A stretch of DNA of 64,000 bases from CAYPKW01 sp964411425 (GTDB taxonomy: Bacteria; Pseudomonadota; Alphaproteobacteria; Dongiales; Dongiaceae): contig CAYPKW010000003.1 in assembly GCA_964411425.1 (NCBI GenBank), forward strand, positions 32,211 through 96,210. Reading direction: 5' to 3'. The translations under genes were made by a program, and so were the position numbers. The notes under the pieces were generated by a model. The model searched no databases and was not told the origin of the DNA. It was given only the letters and a program-made list of their open reading frames with translations. This document shows, in pieces, positions 42,715 to 51,866 of the stretch. Position 1 is the first letter of the stretch. Each line of letters begins with the position of its first letter.

Positions 42715-45700
42715 TCACTCGGCGGCGGTTCGCTGCGGAGCGGGCGCCCGGAACAGCGCCAGGAGTTCCCGTTCGCGCTCCTTGGCGGCGGCGAGATGGC
42801 GCTCCTTGACGTGGCCGAAACCGCGGATGTGCTCCGGCAGCGAAGCAATCTCGACCGCGAGCGGGTGATTGTCGCGGTCGAGGCGGGCGAGCAGCTCGCC
42901 GACCACCACCTCGTACTCGACGATCAGCGCCCGCTCGCGGCGCCGCTCCGCGCTGTAGCTGAAGATGTCGAACGGGCCGCCACGCAGGCCCTTCATGCGG
43001 GCGAGCAGCGCGAACGCCGTGAGCATCCAAGGTCCGAACCCGCGCTTCACCAGTTGCCCGGTGTCGGGATCGCGCGCGGCGAGCAACGGCGGCGCCAAAC
43101 TGAACTCGAGGCGAAAATCCCCTTCGAAGGTGGCGCTGAGCTGTTCGAGGAACGCGCCGTCGGTATAGAGCCTCGCCACCTCGTATTCGTCCTTGTAGGC
43201 GAGGAGCTTGAAGTAGTAGCGCGCGACCGCTTCGGCGAGGCCGGCCCGGCCCGGTGCGCGCTCCGCCTCGATGCGGCGCACGCGCTCCACGAGGCCCCTG
43301 TAGCGGCGGGCGTAAGCGGCGTCCTGGTAGGCGGTCAGCGATGCCTCGCGCCGCTCCACCATCTCGTCCAGCGTGCGGGCCGGCCGATGGCTCGCCGGCT
43401 CGGGCGCCAAGCCGGCCGCCGTCGCCTCGACCGCCGCCCGGTCGTGCGCCGTCCGCCTGCCCCACAGGAATGCCTGGCGGTTCGACTCCACGGCCGTCTC
43501 GTTGAGCTCGATGGCGCGGTCGATGGCCTCGGCGGAAAGCGGCACCAGCCCCCTCTGGAACGCGTAGCCCAGCATGAACAGGTTGGTGGCGATCGAATCG
43601 CCGATGAGGGCGGTGGCGAGCCGCGTGCCGTCGATGAACTCGGCGGTCTTTCCGGTCGCGGCCGAGATGGCCTCGGCGAGGCGGGCCGCGGGAAACTCGA
43701 GGTCGGACTGGCGGGTGAAGTCGCCGGTCATCGTCTGGTGCGCGTTGACGATGGCGCGCGTCGTTCCCGCCTGGCACTTGGCGAGCGCATCGAAGGAGCC
43801 CGCCACCACCATGTCGCAACCGAGCAGCAGCCGCGCTCCCCCGGCGGCAAGGCGCACGGCGTGGATGTCCTCAGGTGCCGGGGCGATGCGCATGTGGGTG
43901 AACACGGCGCCGCCCTTCTGTGCGAGACCGGTCATGTCAAGCACCGAACAGCCCTTGCCTTCGAGATGGGCCGCCATGCCTAACAGCGCGCCGATGGTGA
44001 CGACGCCGGTGCCGCCCACGCCGGTGATGAGGATGCCATAGGGCTCGCCGAGCTCGGGCAGCGTCGGCGCCGGCAGCTCGGCGCCGAAGGCGGCCGCCGC
44101 CGGCTTGCGCCTCTTGAGGCGCCCGCCATGGACGACGACGAAGCTCGGGCAGAAGCCCTTGATGCAGGAGAAATCCTTGTTGCAGGAGGACTGGTCGATG
44201 GCGCGCTTGCGCCCGAACTCGGTCTCCACCGGCATGATCGAGAGGCAGTTCGACTGCACGCCGCAGTCGCCGCAGCCCTCGCACACCGCCTCGTTGATGA
44301 AGGCACGCTTCGGCGGGTCGGGCATCAGGCCGCGCTTGCGCCGGCGGCGCTTCTCGGCGGCGCAGGTCTGGTCGTAGACGATGGCGCTGACGCCCGGCAC
44401 CTCGCGCAGCTCGCGCTGGATGCGGTCGAGGCGGTCGCGATGCTCGACCGCCACCTCGGGCGGGAAGGCGCCGGGGGTGGGGTACTTCTCCGGCTCGTCG
44501 CTGACGACGACGATGCGCGCGACACCCTCGGCCGCGAGCTGGCGCACCACCATGGGCACGTCGAGCGGCCCGTCCATGGGCTGGCCGCCGGTCATGGCGA
44601 CGGCGTCGTTGTAGAGCAACTTAAAGGTGATGTTGACGCCGGCGGCGACCGCCGCGCGCACCGCCAGGATGCCGGAATGGTAGTAGGTGCCGTCGCCGAG
44701 GTTCTGGAAGACGTGGCGGGTCGTGCTGAATGGCGCCTGGCCGATCCAGGTGGCGCCCTCGCCGCCCATCTGGGTGAAGGTGTCGGTGCGCCGGTCCATC
44801 CATTGCGCCATGTAGTGGCAGCCGATGCCGGCGAGCGCCCGGCTGCCGTCCGGCACCTTGGTCGAGGTGTTGTGTGGGCAGCCGGGGCAGAAATAAGGGA
44901 TGCGCTGAATGGGCGCGGTATACTCCGTGAGCGCCTGCTCCTTCGCGGCGAGGAAGGCGAGGCGCCGCTCGATCCGCTCGCTGGTGTGGAAGCGGGCGAT
45001 GCGCCTAGCGATCACGCGGGCGATGCGGGCCGGGGTCAGCTCGTCGGCCGAGGGCAGGATCCACTCGCCGCGCTCGTCGAACTTGCCGAGCACGCGCGGG
45101 CGGACGTTCTCGCTCCAATTATAGAGCTGCTCCTTGAGCTGGTTCTCGACGAGCGCGCGTTTCTCCTCCACCACGAGGATTTCCTCGAGACCCTCGGCGA
45201 AGCGGCGCACGCCGTCGCGCTCCAAGGGCCAGGTCATGCCCACCTTGTAGACGCTAAGGCCGATGTCCCTGGCGTAGGCCTCGTCGATGCCGAGGTCCTC
45301 CAGCGCCTGGCGCACGTCGAGGTAGGACTTGCCGCAGGTGACGATGCCGAAGCGCCGCTTCGGCCCGTCGATCACCGCCCGGTTGAGGCTGTTGGCGCGC
45401 GCGAAGGCGAGCGCGGCGTAAAGCTTGTGCTTGTGCAACCGCATTTCCTGCTGGAGCGGGGCGTCGGGCCAACGGATGTTGAGGCCGTCATCGGGCATGG
45501 CGAAATCGTCGGGCAAACGAATCTCGACCCGGTGCGGATCGACGTGGACCGAAGCCGAGCTGTCGACCGTCTCGGCCACCACCTTGAAGGCGACCCAGCA
45601 GCCCGAGTAGCGCGACATCGCCCAGCCGTAGAGGCCGAGGTCGAGGAACTCCTGCACGCCCGACGGGTTGAGCACCGGGATGCCGAGGTCCATGAAGGCG

Positions 45701-46182
45701 TACTCGGACTGATGCGCCGTGGTCGAGGACTTGCAGGTGTGGTCGTCGCCGGCCAAGAGCAGCACGCCGCCGTGGCGCGCGGAGCCGGCGAGGTTGCCGT
45801 GGCGCAGCGCGTCGCCGGAGCGGTCCACGCCGGGGCCCTTGGCGTACCACATGGCGTAGACGCCGTCGTACTTGGCGTCGCCGAAGAGGTGCGATTGCTG
45901 CGTGCCCCAGACGGCCGTCGCCGCCAGGTCCTCGTTGACGCCGGGCTGGAAGTGGATGCGGTTCTGGCCGAGGAACCGCTTGCCCCGCCACATGGCCTGG
46001 TCGAGGCCGCCCAAGGGCGAGCCGCGGTAGCCGGTGACGTAACAGGCGGTGTCGAGGCCGGCGGCGGCGTCGCGCTGGCGCTGCATCATGGGCAGGCGCA
46101 CGAGCGCCTGCGTGCCGGCGAGGAACACGCGGCCCGATTCGAGCGCGTATTTGTCGTCGAGGCTCACCGCCGCGAGCGCCAT
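42715..46182 (-). CDS. Indolepyruvate ferredoxin oxidoreductase (fused alpha and beta)
   Basis: Oxidises aryl-pyruvates (from Trp, Phe, Tyr) to aryl-acetyl-CoA with TPP and iron-sulfur clusters; 1155 residues, the single-chain form of Proteobacteria. N-terminal pyrimidine-binding part with CYVTGYRGSPLGGLD; TPP-binding part with PYFCPGCPHNTST, GGEGATWIGQAPF and NDAVAMTGGQ; ferredoxin cysteines in CEGCGDCGVQSNC and CNKDFSCIKGFCPSF; gamma-like domain with LITGVGGTGVVTIGALLGMA; C-terminal DUF6537-like part. Single gene, divergent from an epimerase. It supports amino acid catabolism, in line with neighbouring transporters. Confidence 0.93.
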   Translation of the reverse strand: MALAAVSLDDKYALESGRVFLAGTQALVRLPMMQRQRDAAAGLDTACYVTGYRGSPLGGLDQAMWRGKRFLGQNRIHFQPGVNEDLAATAVWGTQQSHLFGDAKYDGVYAMWYAKGPGVDRSGDALRHGNLAGSARHGGVLLLAGDDHTCKSSTTAHQSEYAFMDLGIPVLNPSGVQEFLDLGLYGWAMSRYSGCWVAFKVVAETVDSSASVHVDPHRVEIRLPDDFAMPDDGLNIRWPDAPLQQEMRLHKHKLYAALAFARANSLNRAVIDGPKRRFGIVTCGKSYLDVRQALEDLGIDEAYARDIGLSVYKVGMTWPLERDGVRRFAEGLEEILVVEEKRALVENQLKEQLYNWSENVRPRVLGKFDERGEWILPSADELTPARIARVIARRIARFHTSERIERRLAFLAAKEQALTEYTAPIQRIPYFCPGCPHNTSTKVPDGSRALAGIGCHYMAQWMDRRTDTFTQMGGEGATWIGQAPFSTTRHVFQNLGDGTYYHSGILAVRAAVAAGVNITFKLLYNDAVAMTGGQPMDGPLDVPMVVRQLAAEGVARIVVVSDEPEKYPTPGAFPPEVAVEHRDRLDRIQRELREVPGVSAIVYDQTCAAEKRRRRKRGLMPDPPKRAFINEAVCEGCGDCGVQSNCLSIMPVETEFGRKRAIDQSSCNKDFSCIKGFCPSFVVVHGGRLKRRKPAAAAFGAELPAPTLPELGEPYGILITGVGGTGVVTIGALLGMAAHLEGKGCSVLDMTGLAQKGGAVFTHMRIAPAPEDIHAVRLAAGGARLLLGCDMVVAGSFDALAKCQAGTTRAIVNAHQTMTGDFTRQSDLEFPAARLAEAISAATGKTAEFIDGTRLATALIGDSIATNLFMLGYAFQRGLVPLSAEAIDRAIELNETAVESNRQAFLWGRRTAHDRAAVEATAAGLAPEPASHRPARTLDEMVERREASLTAYQDAAYARRYRGLVERVRRIEAERAPGRAGLAEAVARYYFKLLAYKDEYEVARLYTDGAFLEQLSATFEGDFRLEFSLAPPLLAARDPDTGQLVKRGFGPWMLTAFALLARMKGLRGGPFDIFSYSAERRRERALIVEYEVVVGELLARLDRDNHPLAVEIASLPEHIRGFGHVKERHLAAAKERERELLALFRAPAPQRTAAE

Positions 46183-46320
46183 GCGGGTCTCCTCGATGGA
46201 GGGGCGGGAGGCCGCCCGGTCGTGTTAACTTAGTGGAGCGGGGGTAGGGGCGCAATCGGCCTTGTCCGCTCACGCGGTCGCGCCGTGGCTCTTTCCCGCG
46301 CCGGACGGTATACCTCTTGC

Positions 46321-47298
46321 ATGACCGTGCTCGTGACGGGCGCCGCCGGGTTCATCGGATACCACGTCGCCGCCGCGCTGTTGGCGCGCGGCGAGAAGGT
46401 GATCGGCGCCGACAACCTCAACGAGTACTACGACCCCGCCCTCAAGGAGGCGCGGTTGCTCGCGCTCGAGGACCGGCCCGGCTTCACGTTCAATTACGTC
46501 GATATCGGCGACGCGGCGGCGACCGCCGCGATGATGGAGCGCCACCCCGACATCGATCGAGTCGTGCACCTGGCGGCCCAGGCGGGCGTGCGCCACTCCC
46601 TGGAGAACCCGCACCTCTACGTCCATTCGAACGTCGAGGGCCAACTCGTCGTGCTCGAAACCTGTCGGCGGATCGCGCGCCTGAAGCATCTGGTCTACGC
46701 CAGCTCGTCGTCGGTCTACGGCGGCAACGAGAAGCTGCCCTTCGCGACGGAGGACTGCATTGCGCGGCCAATGTCGCTCTACGGCGCCACCAAGGCGGCG
46801 GCCGAGGCGATGGCGGCGGCCTATAGCCACGTGTTCGGGCTGCCGACGACGGGCCTGCGCTTCTTCAGCGTCTACGGGCCCTGGGGCCGGCCCGACATGG
46901 CGGCCTATGTCTTCACCAAGGCGATCCTCGAAGGCCGGCCGATCCGCGTCTTCAACGCCGGCGACATGCGGCGCGATTTCACTTACATCGACGACATCGT
47001 GGAGGGCGTGCTGGCCGCCCTCGACCGGCCGCCGGCGGCCGCGGGATACGCGCCCTATCGCCTGTACAACCTCGGCAACCACCGCAGCGAGCCGTTACTG
47101 CGCTTCATCGGCCTCATCGAGCGGGCCTGCGGGCGCAAAGCCGAAATCGAGTTCGCGCCCATGCAGCCGGGCGACGTCAAGGAAACCTACGCCGACATCG
47201 AGGCCTCGACGCGTGAATTGGGGTTCCTGCCGCGCACGATCATCGACGAAGGGATCCCCCGGTTTGTCGCCTGGTTGCGCCAATACCACGGGCTGTGA
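46321..47298 (+). CDS. NAD-dependent nucleotide-sugar epimerase (UDP-glucuronate 4-epimerase-like)
   Basis: Extended short-chain dehydrogenase, 325 residues from ATG 46321. NAD loop TGAAGFIGYHVA, catalytic SSSSVYG and YGATK (Tyr and Lys), and GPWGRPDMAAYVFTKAILEG, the latter typical of UDP-glucuronate 4-epimerases (CapI/LspL type). It would make UDP-galacturonate for surface polysaccharide. No other polysaccharide genes are adjacent. It converges with the HepT gene, with a 7-base gap. Confidence 0.9.
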   Translation: MTVLVTGAAGFIGYHVAAALLARGEKVIGADNLNEYYDPALKEARLLALEDRPGFTFNYVDIGDAAATAAMMERHPDIDRVVHLAAQAGVRHSLENPHLYVHSNVEGQLVVLETCRRIARLKHLVYASSSSVYGGNEKLPFATEDCIARPMSLYGATKAAAEAMAAAYSHVFGLPTTGLRFFSVYGPWGRPDMAAYVFTKAILEGRPIRVFNAGDMRRDFTYIDDIVEGVLAALDRPPAAAGYAPYRLYNLGNHRSEPLLRFIGLIERACGRKAEIEFAPMQPGDVKETYADIEASTRELGFLPRTIIDEGIPRFVAWLRQYHGL

Positions 47299-47305
47299 GG
47301 AAGGA

Positions 47306-47719
47306 TCAGCCCCCGGGCCGGACCGGGGGCGCGCGCTGGGTCATGGCTCCGAGCCAGGCTTCGAGCAGCGCCAGGTGTCCGGGCAGGCGCGCGGCCAGGG
47401 CCTTCGCCAGATCTTCGTTATAGGTATGAGCGGCGAGATTACGGTCGTCGGCCATGGCGAGCGCGCGGGCGGCGTCGGTGTCCGAGAGCAGCCCGGCCTC
47501 GCGGGCGGCGCGGATCGCGGCCTTGGGCGAACCCACCTCGCGCCCTTCGACGGTCCGCAAGTATTGTTGCGCCGCCTTCCATGTCGCTTCGACGCTGTAC
47601 TCGAACCGCTTGATCGCGGCGTCGCGTTCCACGAGGCGAGCAGTCGCGCGCGGCACGACCTCGCGCAAAGTCGCCACGGCACGAGCGGCGATCTCTAGGC
47701 GTTGCGCGAGCCGGTCCAT
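47306..47719 (-). CDS. hepT: HepT-like toxin (HEPN domain, nucleotidyltransferase substrate-binding family)
   Basis: 137 residues, all-helical HEPN protein of the HI0074 family. The RX4HXY ribonuclease motif is intact: R93, H98 and Y100 in DRNLAAHTYNE. HepT proteins cleave RNA and are neutralised by the paired MntA protein, which modifies the motif tyrosine. ATG 47719 lies inside the end of the mntA gene (25-base overlap); a longer open frame is a shadow. With the upstream gene it forms a toxin-antitoxin module. Confidence 0.88.
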   Translation of the reverse strand: MDRLAQRLEIAARAVATLREVVPRATARLVERDAAIKRFEYSVEATWKAAQQYLRTVEGREVGSPKAAIRAAREAGLLSDTDAARALAMADDRNLAAHTYNEDLAKALAARLPGHLALLEAWLGAMTQRAPPVRPGG

Positions 47720-48021
47720 GCAATGCCCTCGCGGCGCACGCGTTCGCGGAAATCGGCCGATGTCTCGACGAGCTCGACCACATCGACCCGATAGGGCACG
47801 GTGCTCTCCTCCAGCGCCTCGCGCAACCGGGCCATGACGCCGGGGGGCAGCGGCGCCGGCGCGTCCACCGCGATGTCGATGTCGCTGCCGCGCCGCCGCC
47901 GGCCGGTCGCCCAAGAGCCGAACAGATAGACCGACGCGCGCTGGCCGGCGAGCGCCTCCTCGACGATTGCCTTCACCTGAGCCAGGATGGCGCTATCCGA
48001 TCCGGCCGTGGCCGATCCCAT
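47695..48021 (-). CDS. mntA: MntA-like antitoxin (minimal nucleotidyltransferase)
   Basis: 108 residues with the GSX10DXD motif: G35-S36 and D47, D49 in LFGSWATGRRRRGSDIDIAV. This is the minimal nucleotidyltransferase that adds AMP units to HepT and so blocks it. GGAGGAA precedes the ATG. The order antitoxin first, toxin overlapping, fits the known module type. Confidence 0.9.
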   Translation of the reverse strand: MGSATAGSDSAILAQVKAIVEEALAGQRASVYLFGSWATGRRRRGSDIDIAVDAPAPLPPGVMARLREALEESTVPYRVDVVELVETSADFRERVRREGIAWTGSRNA

Positions 48022-48076
48022 CGGTTCCTCCGCATCGGCAGGATAGCAGCCGCCGCCGCCCCGCGGCCAGCGCCGC

Positions 48077-49873
48077 CTACAGCACCGACTTGTCGTACAG
48101 GCGCTCGAGCTCGGCGCCGTACGCCTCCTTGATCTTGTGCCGCCTGATCTTGAGCGAGGGCGTAAGCATCGCGTTCTCGATGGAGAACGGCGCGGGCGCG
48201 ACGATGTACCGGCGCACGCGCTCGACCTGCGACAGCCGCGCGTTCACGCGCTCGACCGCGGCGCCGAGCGCGCGGTGGAACTCCTGGTCGAGGGCCAGCT
48301 CGGCAAGCTCCGGCCGCCCACCGTGCCGCTCAGCCCATGCGGCGACGAAATCCGGGTCGGGCACCAGCGCCGCCACCAGGTGCGGGTGGCGGTCGCCATA
48401 GACCATCGCCTGGGTGATCTCGGGCTGCAGGACGAGGAATCCCTCGATGCGCGCCGGCGACACATTGTCGCCGCCCGAGAACACGATGATGTCCTTCTTG
48501 CGGTCGGTGATCTCGAGATAGCCGTCGGCGTCGAGCCGCCCGATGTCGCCGGTATGGAGCCAACCGTCGCGGATGACCTCGGCGGTCGCGGCGGCGTCGC
48601 GCCAATAGCCCTGCATCACCAGCTCGCCCTGCACCAGGATCTCGCCGTCGTCGGCGATCCGGAGCGCCACTCCCCGCATCGGCGGGCCGACGGTGCTGAG
48701 CTTCACCCGCCGCGGCGGGTTGACGCTGATCACCGGCGATGCCTCGGTCTGCCCATAGCCTTGCAGGATGGGCACGCCCAGCGCCGCGAAGAACAGCCCG
48801 ATGTCGTGATTGAGGGCGGCGCCCCCGGACACCAGCGCCTTCAGCCTGCCGCCGAAGCGCCGGCGCACCTTCGCGCGAACCAGCCGCTCGGCAAGGACAT
48901 CGAGCAGCCGCTCGCTGAAGGAGAGACTGCCCGGCTCTTCGTGCTTGCGCCGGCCGAGGGCGACGGCGGCGCCGAACAGCTTGCGGCGCCAGGGGGCCGC
49001 CCGCTCGACCCCGCGCGTGATGCGCTGATGCATGATCTCGTACAGCCTGGGCACCGCGGTCATGATGGTCGGGCGCGTCTCGGCCATGTTGTCGAACAGC
49101 CTTTCCACGCTCTCGGCGTAGTAGATCTGGGCGCCGATCGACACGGGCAGGAACTGGCCGGCGGTGTGCTCGTAGGAGTGGGACAGCGGCAGGAAGGAGA
49201 GGAACACCTCGTCGGCCAGCCCGAAGTCGGCCAGCACGTGATAGGCGCCCATGCAGTTGCACAGGATCGACCCGTGCGTGAGCATGACGCCCTTGGGCGT
49301 GCCGCCGGTGCCCGAGGTGTAGATGAAGCAGCAGACCCGGTCGCGGGCGAGCTCGCCCGCCCGCGCCGGGTCGAACGCGCTCGCCGGCGCCAGCACCTCG
49401 GACCAGCGCCGCACGTCGATGCCCGGGTTCTGCGCCAATCCCAGGTCGTCCATGGCGACGATGACCGACAAGTCGGGCGCCTCCAGCGCCGCCGGCAGGA
49501 AGTTCCTGGCGATCGCCGGGCCGGAGACGATCGCCGCCTTCGCCTGGCTATGGGTCAGGATGTGGCGGTGGTCGGCCACCGTGTTGGTGGTGAAGGTCGG
49601 CACGGTGATGGCGCCCGCGCTCATGATCGCCATGTCGGCGATCAGCCATTCGGGCCGGTTCTCGGAGACGAGGGCCACGCGATCGCCCGGCGCCAAGCCC
49701 TGTTGGGCGAGACCGGCCGCCAGCCGGCGCACGCCGAGCGCCGCCTCCGCCCAGGTGAGCGGGCGCCACCGGCCGTCCGCCTTGCGCCACAGGAACGGGC
49801 GCTTGGCGTGGCGCTCGGCCTGCGCGAAGAACATTGCCGGCAGGCTCTGCCAAGTCTCGTAGTCGCTCTCCAT
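48077..49873 (-). CDS. Long-chain fatty acid-CoA ligase (AMP-forming)
   Basis: Activates long-chain fatty acids as acyl-CoA, 598 residues. Motifs: FIYTSGTGGTPKGVMLTHG (P-loop), GYGQTEASPVIS, DGWLHTGDIGRLDADGYLEI and DRKKDIIVFSGG. It belongs to the large FadD15/FACS family with an N-terminal AMP-binding domain starting at the MFFAQAERHAKRPF region. The frame is open to 49963, but those first 30 codons translate the CTAG element at 49885-50001. The better start is ATG 49873, with GAGGGGG just before. Confidence 0.93.
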   Translation of the reverse strand: MESDYETWQSLPAMFFAQAERHAKRPFLWRKADGRWRPLTWAEAALGVRRLAAGLAQQGLAPGDRVALVSENRPEWLIADMAIMSAGAITVPTFTTNTVADHRHILTHSQAKAAIVSGPAIARNFLPAALEAPDLSVIVAMDDLGLAQNPGIDVRRWSEVLAPASAFDPARAGELARDRVCCFIYTSGTGGTPKGVMLTHGSILCNCMGAYHVLADFGLADEVFLSFLPLSHSYEHTAGQFLPVSIGAQIYYAESVERLFDNMAETRPTIMTAVPRLYEIMHQRITRGVERAAPWRRKLFGAAVALGRRKHEEPGSLSFSERLLDVLAERLVRAKVRRRFGGRLKALVSGGAALNHDIGLFFAALGVPILQGYGQTEASPVISVNPPRRVKLSTVGPPMRGVALRIADDGEILVQGELVMQGYWRDAAATAEVIRDGWLHTGDIGRLDADGYLEITDRKKDIIVFSGGDNVSPARIEGFLVLQPEITQAMVYGDRHPHLVAALVPDPDFVAAWAERHGGRPELAELALDQEFHRALGAAVERVNARLSQVERVRRYIVAPAPFSIENAMLTPSLKIRRHKIKEAYGAELERLYDKSVL

Positions 49874-49884
49874 CGCCCCCTCGC

Positions 49885-50001
49885 CTAGAGCATGATCCGG
49901 AAAAGTGGCTATCACTTTTTCGATAAGATCATGCTCAAGCTGTTGAATTAGAGCAAGATTCACGGATCAGATTGATTCAATCCGATCCGATCTTGCTCTA
50001 G
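49885..50001. mobile_element. CTAG-ended palindromic element, family C (AGAGCATGATC type)
   Basis: 117 bp bounded by CTAG on both sides (49885-49888, 49998-50001). Left end ctagagcatgatccg, right end complement ctagagcaagatcgg. It is built of two hairpins side by side: agagcatgatc...gatcatgctc, then agagcaagat...atcttgctct. Lies between divergent acyl-CoA ligase and M3 peptidase genes. Well known as a short repeat in alphaproteobacteria; a further copy begins at 63963. Confidence 0.8.
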
Positions 50002-50082
50002 CGCCGCGCTTGGCGGCGCCCGAGCGATACCTTATATCGCTCGGCGGAGCGGCATGTCATCGGGTCGGGAGCGGAGGAAGCC

Positions 50083-51858
50083 ATGACCTCGGAAAGCGCT
50101 GCGGCGGCGTTGCCCACCTGGGACTTGCGCGACCTCTACCCCGGGCAGGACAGCCCGCAGTTCGACGCCGACCTCGCCCGCTCGGCGGCGGAGGCCGCGG
50201 CATTCGAAGCTCGCCATAAGGGGCGGCTCACGGCGCTCGACGGCGCCGCGTTCGGCCAGGCGATCGCGGCCTATGAGCGCATGCAAGAGACGCTCGCCCG
50301 CGTGCTGAGCTATGCCCAGCTCGTCCACGCCGGAGACATGGAGAACCCCGAGGTCGGACGTTTTTACCAGACCGCGCAGGAGCGGGTGAACGACGTTTCG
50401 CGCAAGCTGCTGTTCTTCGCGCTCGAGATCAATCGCCTCGACGATGCGGCGCTCGAGGCCAAACTGACGGCGCCGGAGGCCGCGCGTTATCGGCCCTGGC
50501 TCAGGGACCTGCGCGCCTTTCGGGCGCACCAGCTCTCCGACGACGCGGAGCGGCTGCTGCACGACAAAGAGGTGGCGGGGCGCCTCGCCTGGGTGCGCCT
50601 GTTCGACGAGACCATAGCGGCGCTGCGCTTCCCCGTGGCCGGCCGAAGGCTCGCCGCGTCGGAGGCGTTCGACCTGTTGAGCGACCGCGACGCCGCCTTG
50701 CGGCACCAGGCCGCCAAGGCGATCGGGCGCGTGCTGAAGGAACGCGAGCGCGAGTTCGCGCTCATCACCAACACGCTCGCCAAGGACAAGGAGATCGAGG
50801 ACAGGTGGCGCGGCTTCGCGCGGCCGGTGTCCTCGCGCAACCTTGCCAATCAGGTCGAGGACGCGGTGGTGGAGGCGCTCGTGGCGGCGGTGAAGGGCGC
50901 CTATGGGGAATTGGCGCACCGCTATTATCGCATCAAGGCCCACTGGTTCGGTCAGGACCGGCTCGACTACTGGGACCGCAACGCGCCGCTGCCGGAGGAC
51001 GAAGGCCGGGCCATCCCGTGGGACGAGGCCAAGGCGACCGTGCTCGACGCCTACGCCGCGTTCTCGCCCGACATGGCGGCGCTGGGCCGGCGCTTCTTCG
51101 AGCGGCCCTGGATCGACGCGGGCCCCCGCCCCGGCAAAGCGCCGGGGGCGTTCGCTCATCCGACGGTGCCGAGCGCGCATCCCTACTTGCTGCTCAACTA
51201 CTACGGCAAGCCGCGCGACGTGATGACGCTGGCGCACGAGCTCGGCCACGGGGTGCATCAGCTCCTGGCGGCGCCGCAGGGGCACCTGATGGCCGATACG
51301 CCGCTGACGCTGGCCGAGACCGCCTCGGTGTTCGGCGAGATGCTGACGTTCCAGGCCCTGCTCAGCCGCGAGACCGACGGGCGCCGCCGGCGCGTTCTCG
51401 TCGCCGGGAAAGTCGAGGAGATGCTGAATACCGTGGTGCGCCAGGTCGCCTTCCACGAGTTCGAGACGCGGCTGCACGACGAGCGGCGCAGCGGCGAAAT
51501 CGCGCCCGAGCGGATCGGCGCCATCTGGCTCGACACCCAGCGCGACAGCCTGGGACCGGCGCTGCGCTTCGACGAGGATTACCGGGTATTCTGGAGCTAC
51601 GTCCCGCATTTCCTGCACGCGCCGTTCTACGTCTATGCCTACGCCTTCGGCGACTGCCTGGTGAACTCGCTGTACGCGGTCTACCGCGAGGCCGAGCGGG
51701 GCTTCGCCCAGCGCTATCTCGACATGCTTGCCGCTGGCGGCACGCTCCGGCACAAGGAACTGCTGGCGCCGTTCGGGCTCGATGCCTCCGACCCCTCGTT
51801 CTGGCGCCAGGGCCTACAGGTGATCGCCGGCCTGATCGACGAGTTGGAAGCGGCGTGA
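50083..51858 (+). CDS. pepF: Oligoendopeptidase F (M3 family)
   Basis: Zinc endopeptidase cutting short peptides in the cytoplasm, 591 residues. The zinc site is HELGH (H385, E386, H389) in TLAHELGHGVHQ; the third ligand Glu is in ETASVFGEMLTFQAL. HWFGQDRLDYWDRNAPLP is typical of M3B PepF. Strong GGAGGAAG before ATG 50083. Follow-on gene at 51867 is nearly adjacent. It could process peptides brought in by transporters such as opp, but no operon link exists. Confidence 0.94.
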   Translation: MTSESAAAALPTWDLRDLYPGQDSPQFDADLARSAAEAAAFEARHKGRLTALDGAAFGQAIAAYERMQETLARVLSYAQLVHAGDMENPEVGRFYQTAQERVNDVSRKLLFFALEINRLDDAALEAKLTAPEAARYRPWLRDLRAFRAHQLSDDAERLLHDKEVAGRLAWVRLFDETIAALRFPVAGRRLAASEAFDLLSDRDAALRHQAAKAIGRVLKEREREFALITNTLAKDKEIEDRWRGFARPVSSRNLANQVEDAVVEALVAAVKGAYGELAHRYYRIKAHWFGQDRLDYWDRNAPLPEDEGRAIPWDEAKATVLDAYAAFSPDMAALGRRFFERPWIDAGPRPGKAPGAFAHPTVPSAHPYLLLNYYGKPRDVMTLAHELGHGVHQLLAAPQGHLMADTPLTLAETASVFGEMLTFQALLSRETDGRRRRVLVAGKVEEMLNTVVRQVAFHEFETRLHDERRSGEIAPERIGAIWLDTQRDSLGPALRFDEDYRVFWSYVPHFLHAPFYVYAYAFGDCLVNSLYAVYREAERGFAQRYLDMLAAGGTLRHKELLAPFGLDASDPSFWRQGLQVIAGLIDELEAA

Positions 51859-51866
51859 GGCTGGCG

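Noticed and set aside
44128..46233. Plus-strand open frame of 701 codons opposite indolepyruvate ferredoxin oxidoreductase
   Set aside because: Fully antisense to a well-identified enzyme with clear motifs; composition is that of a shadow frame.
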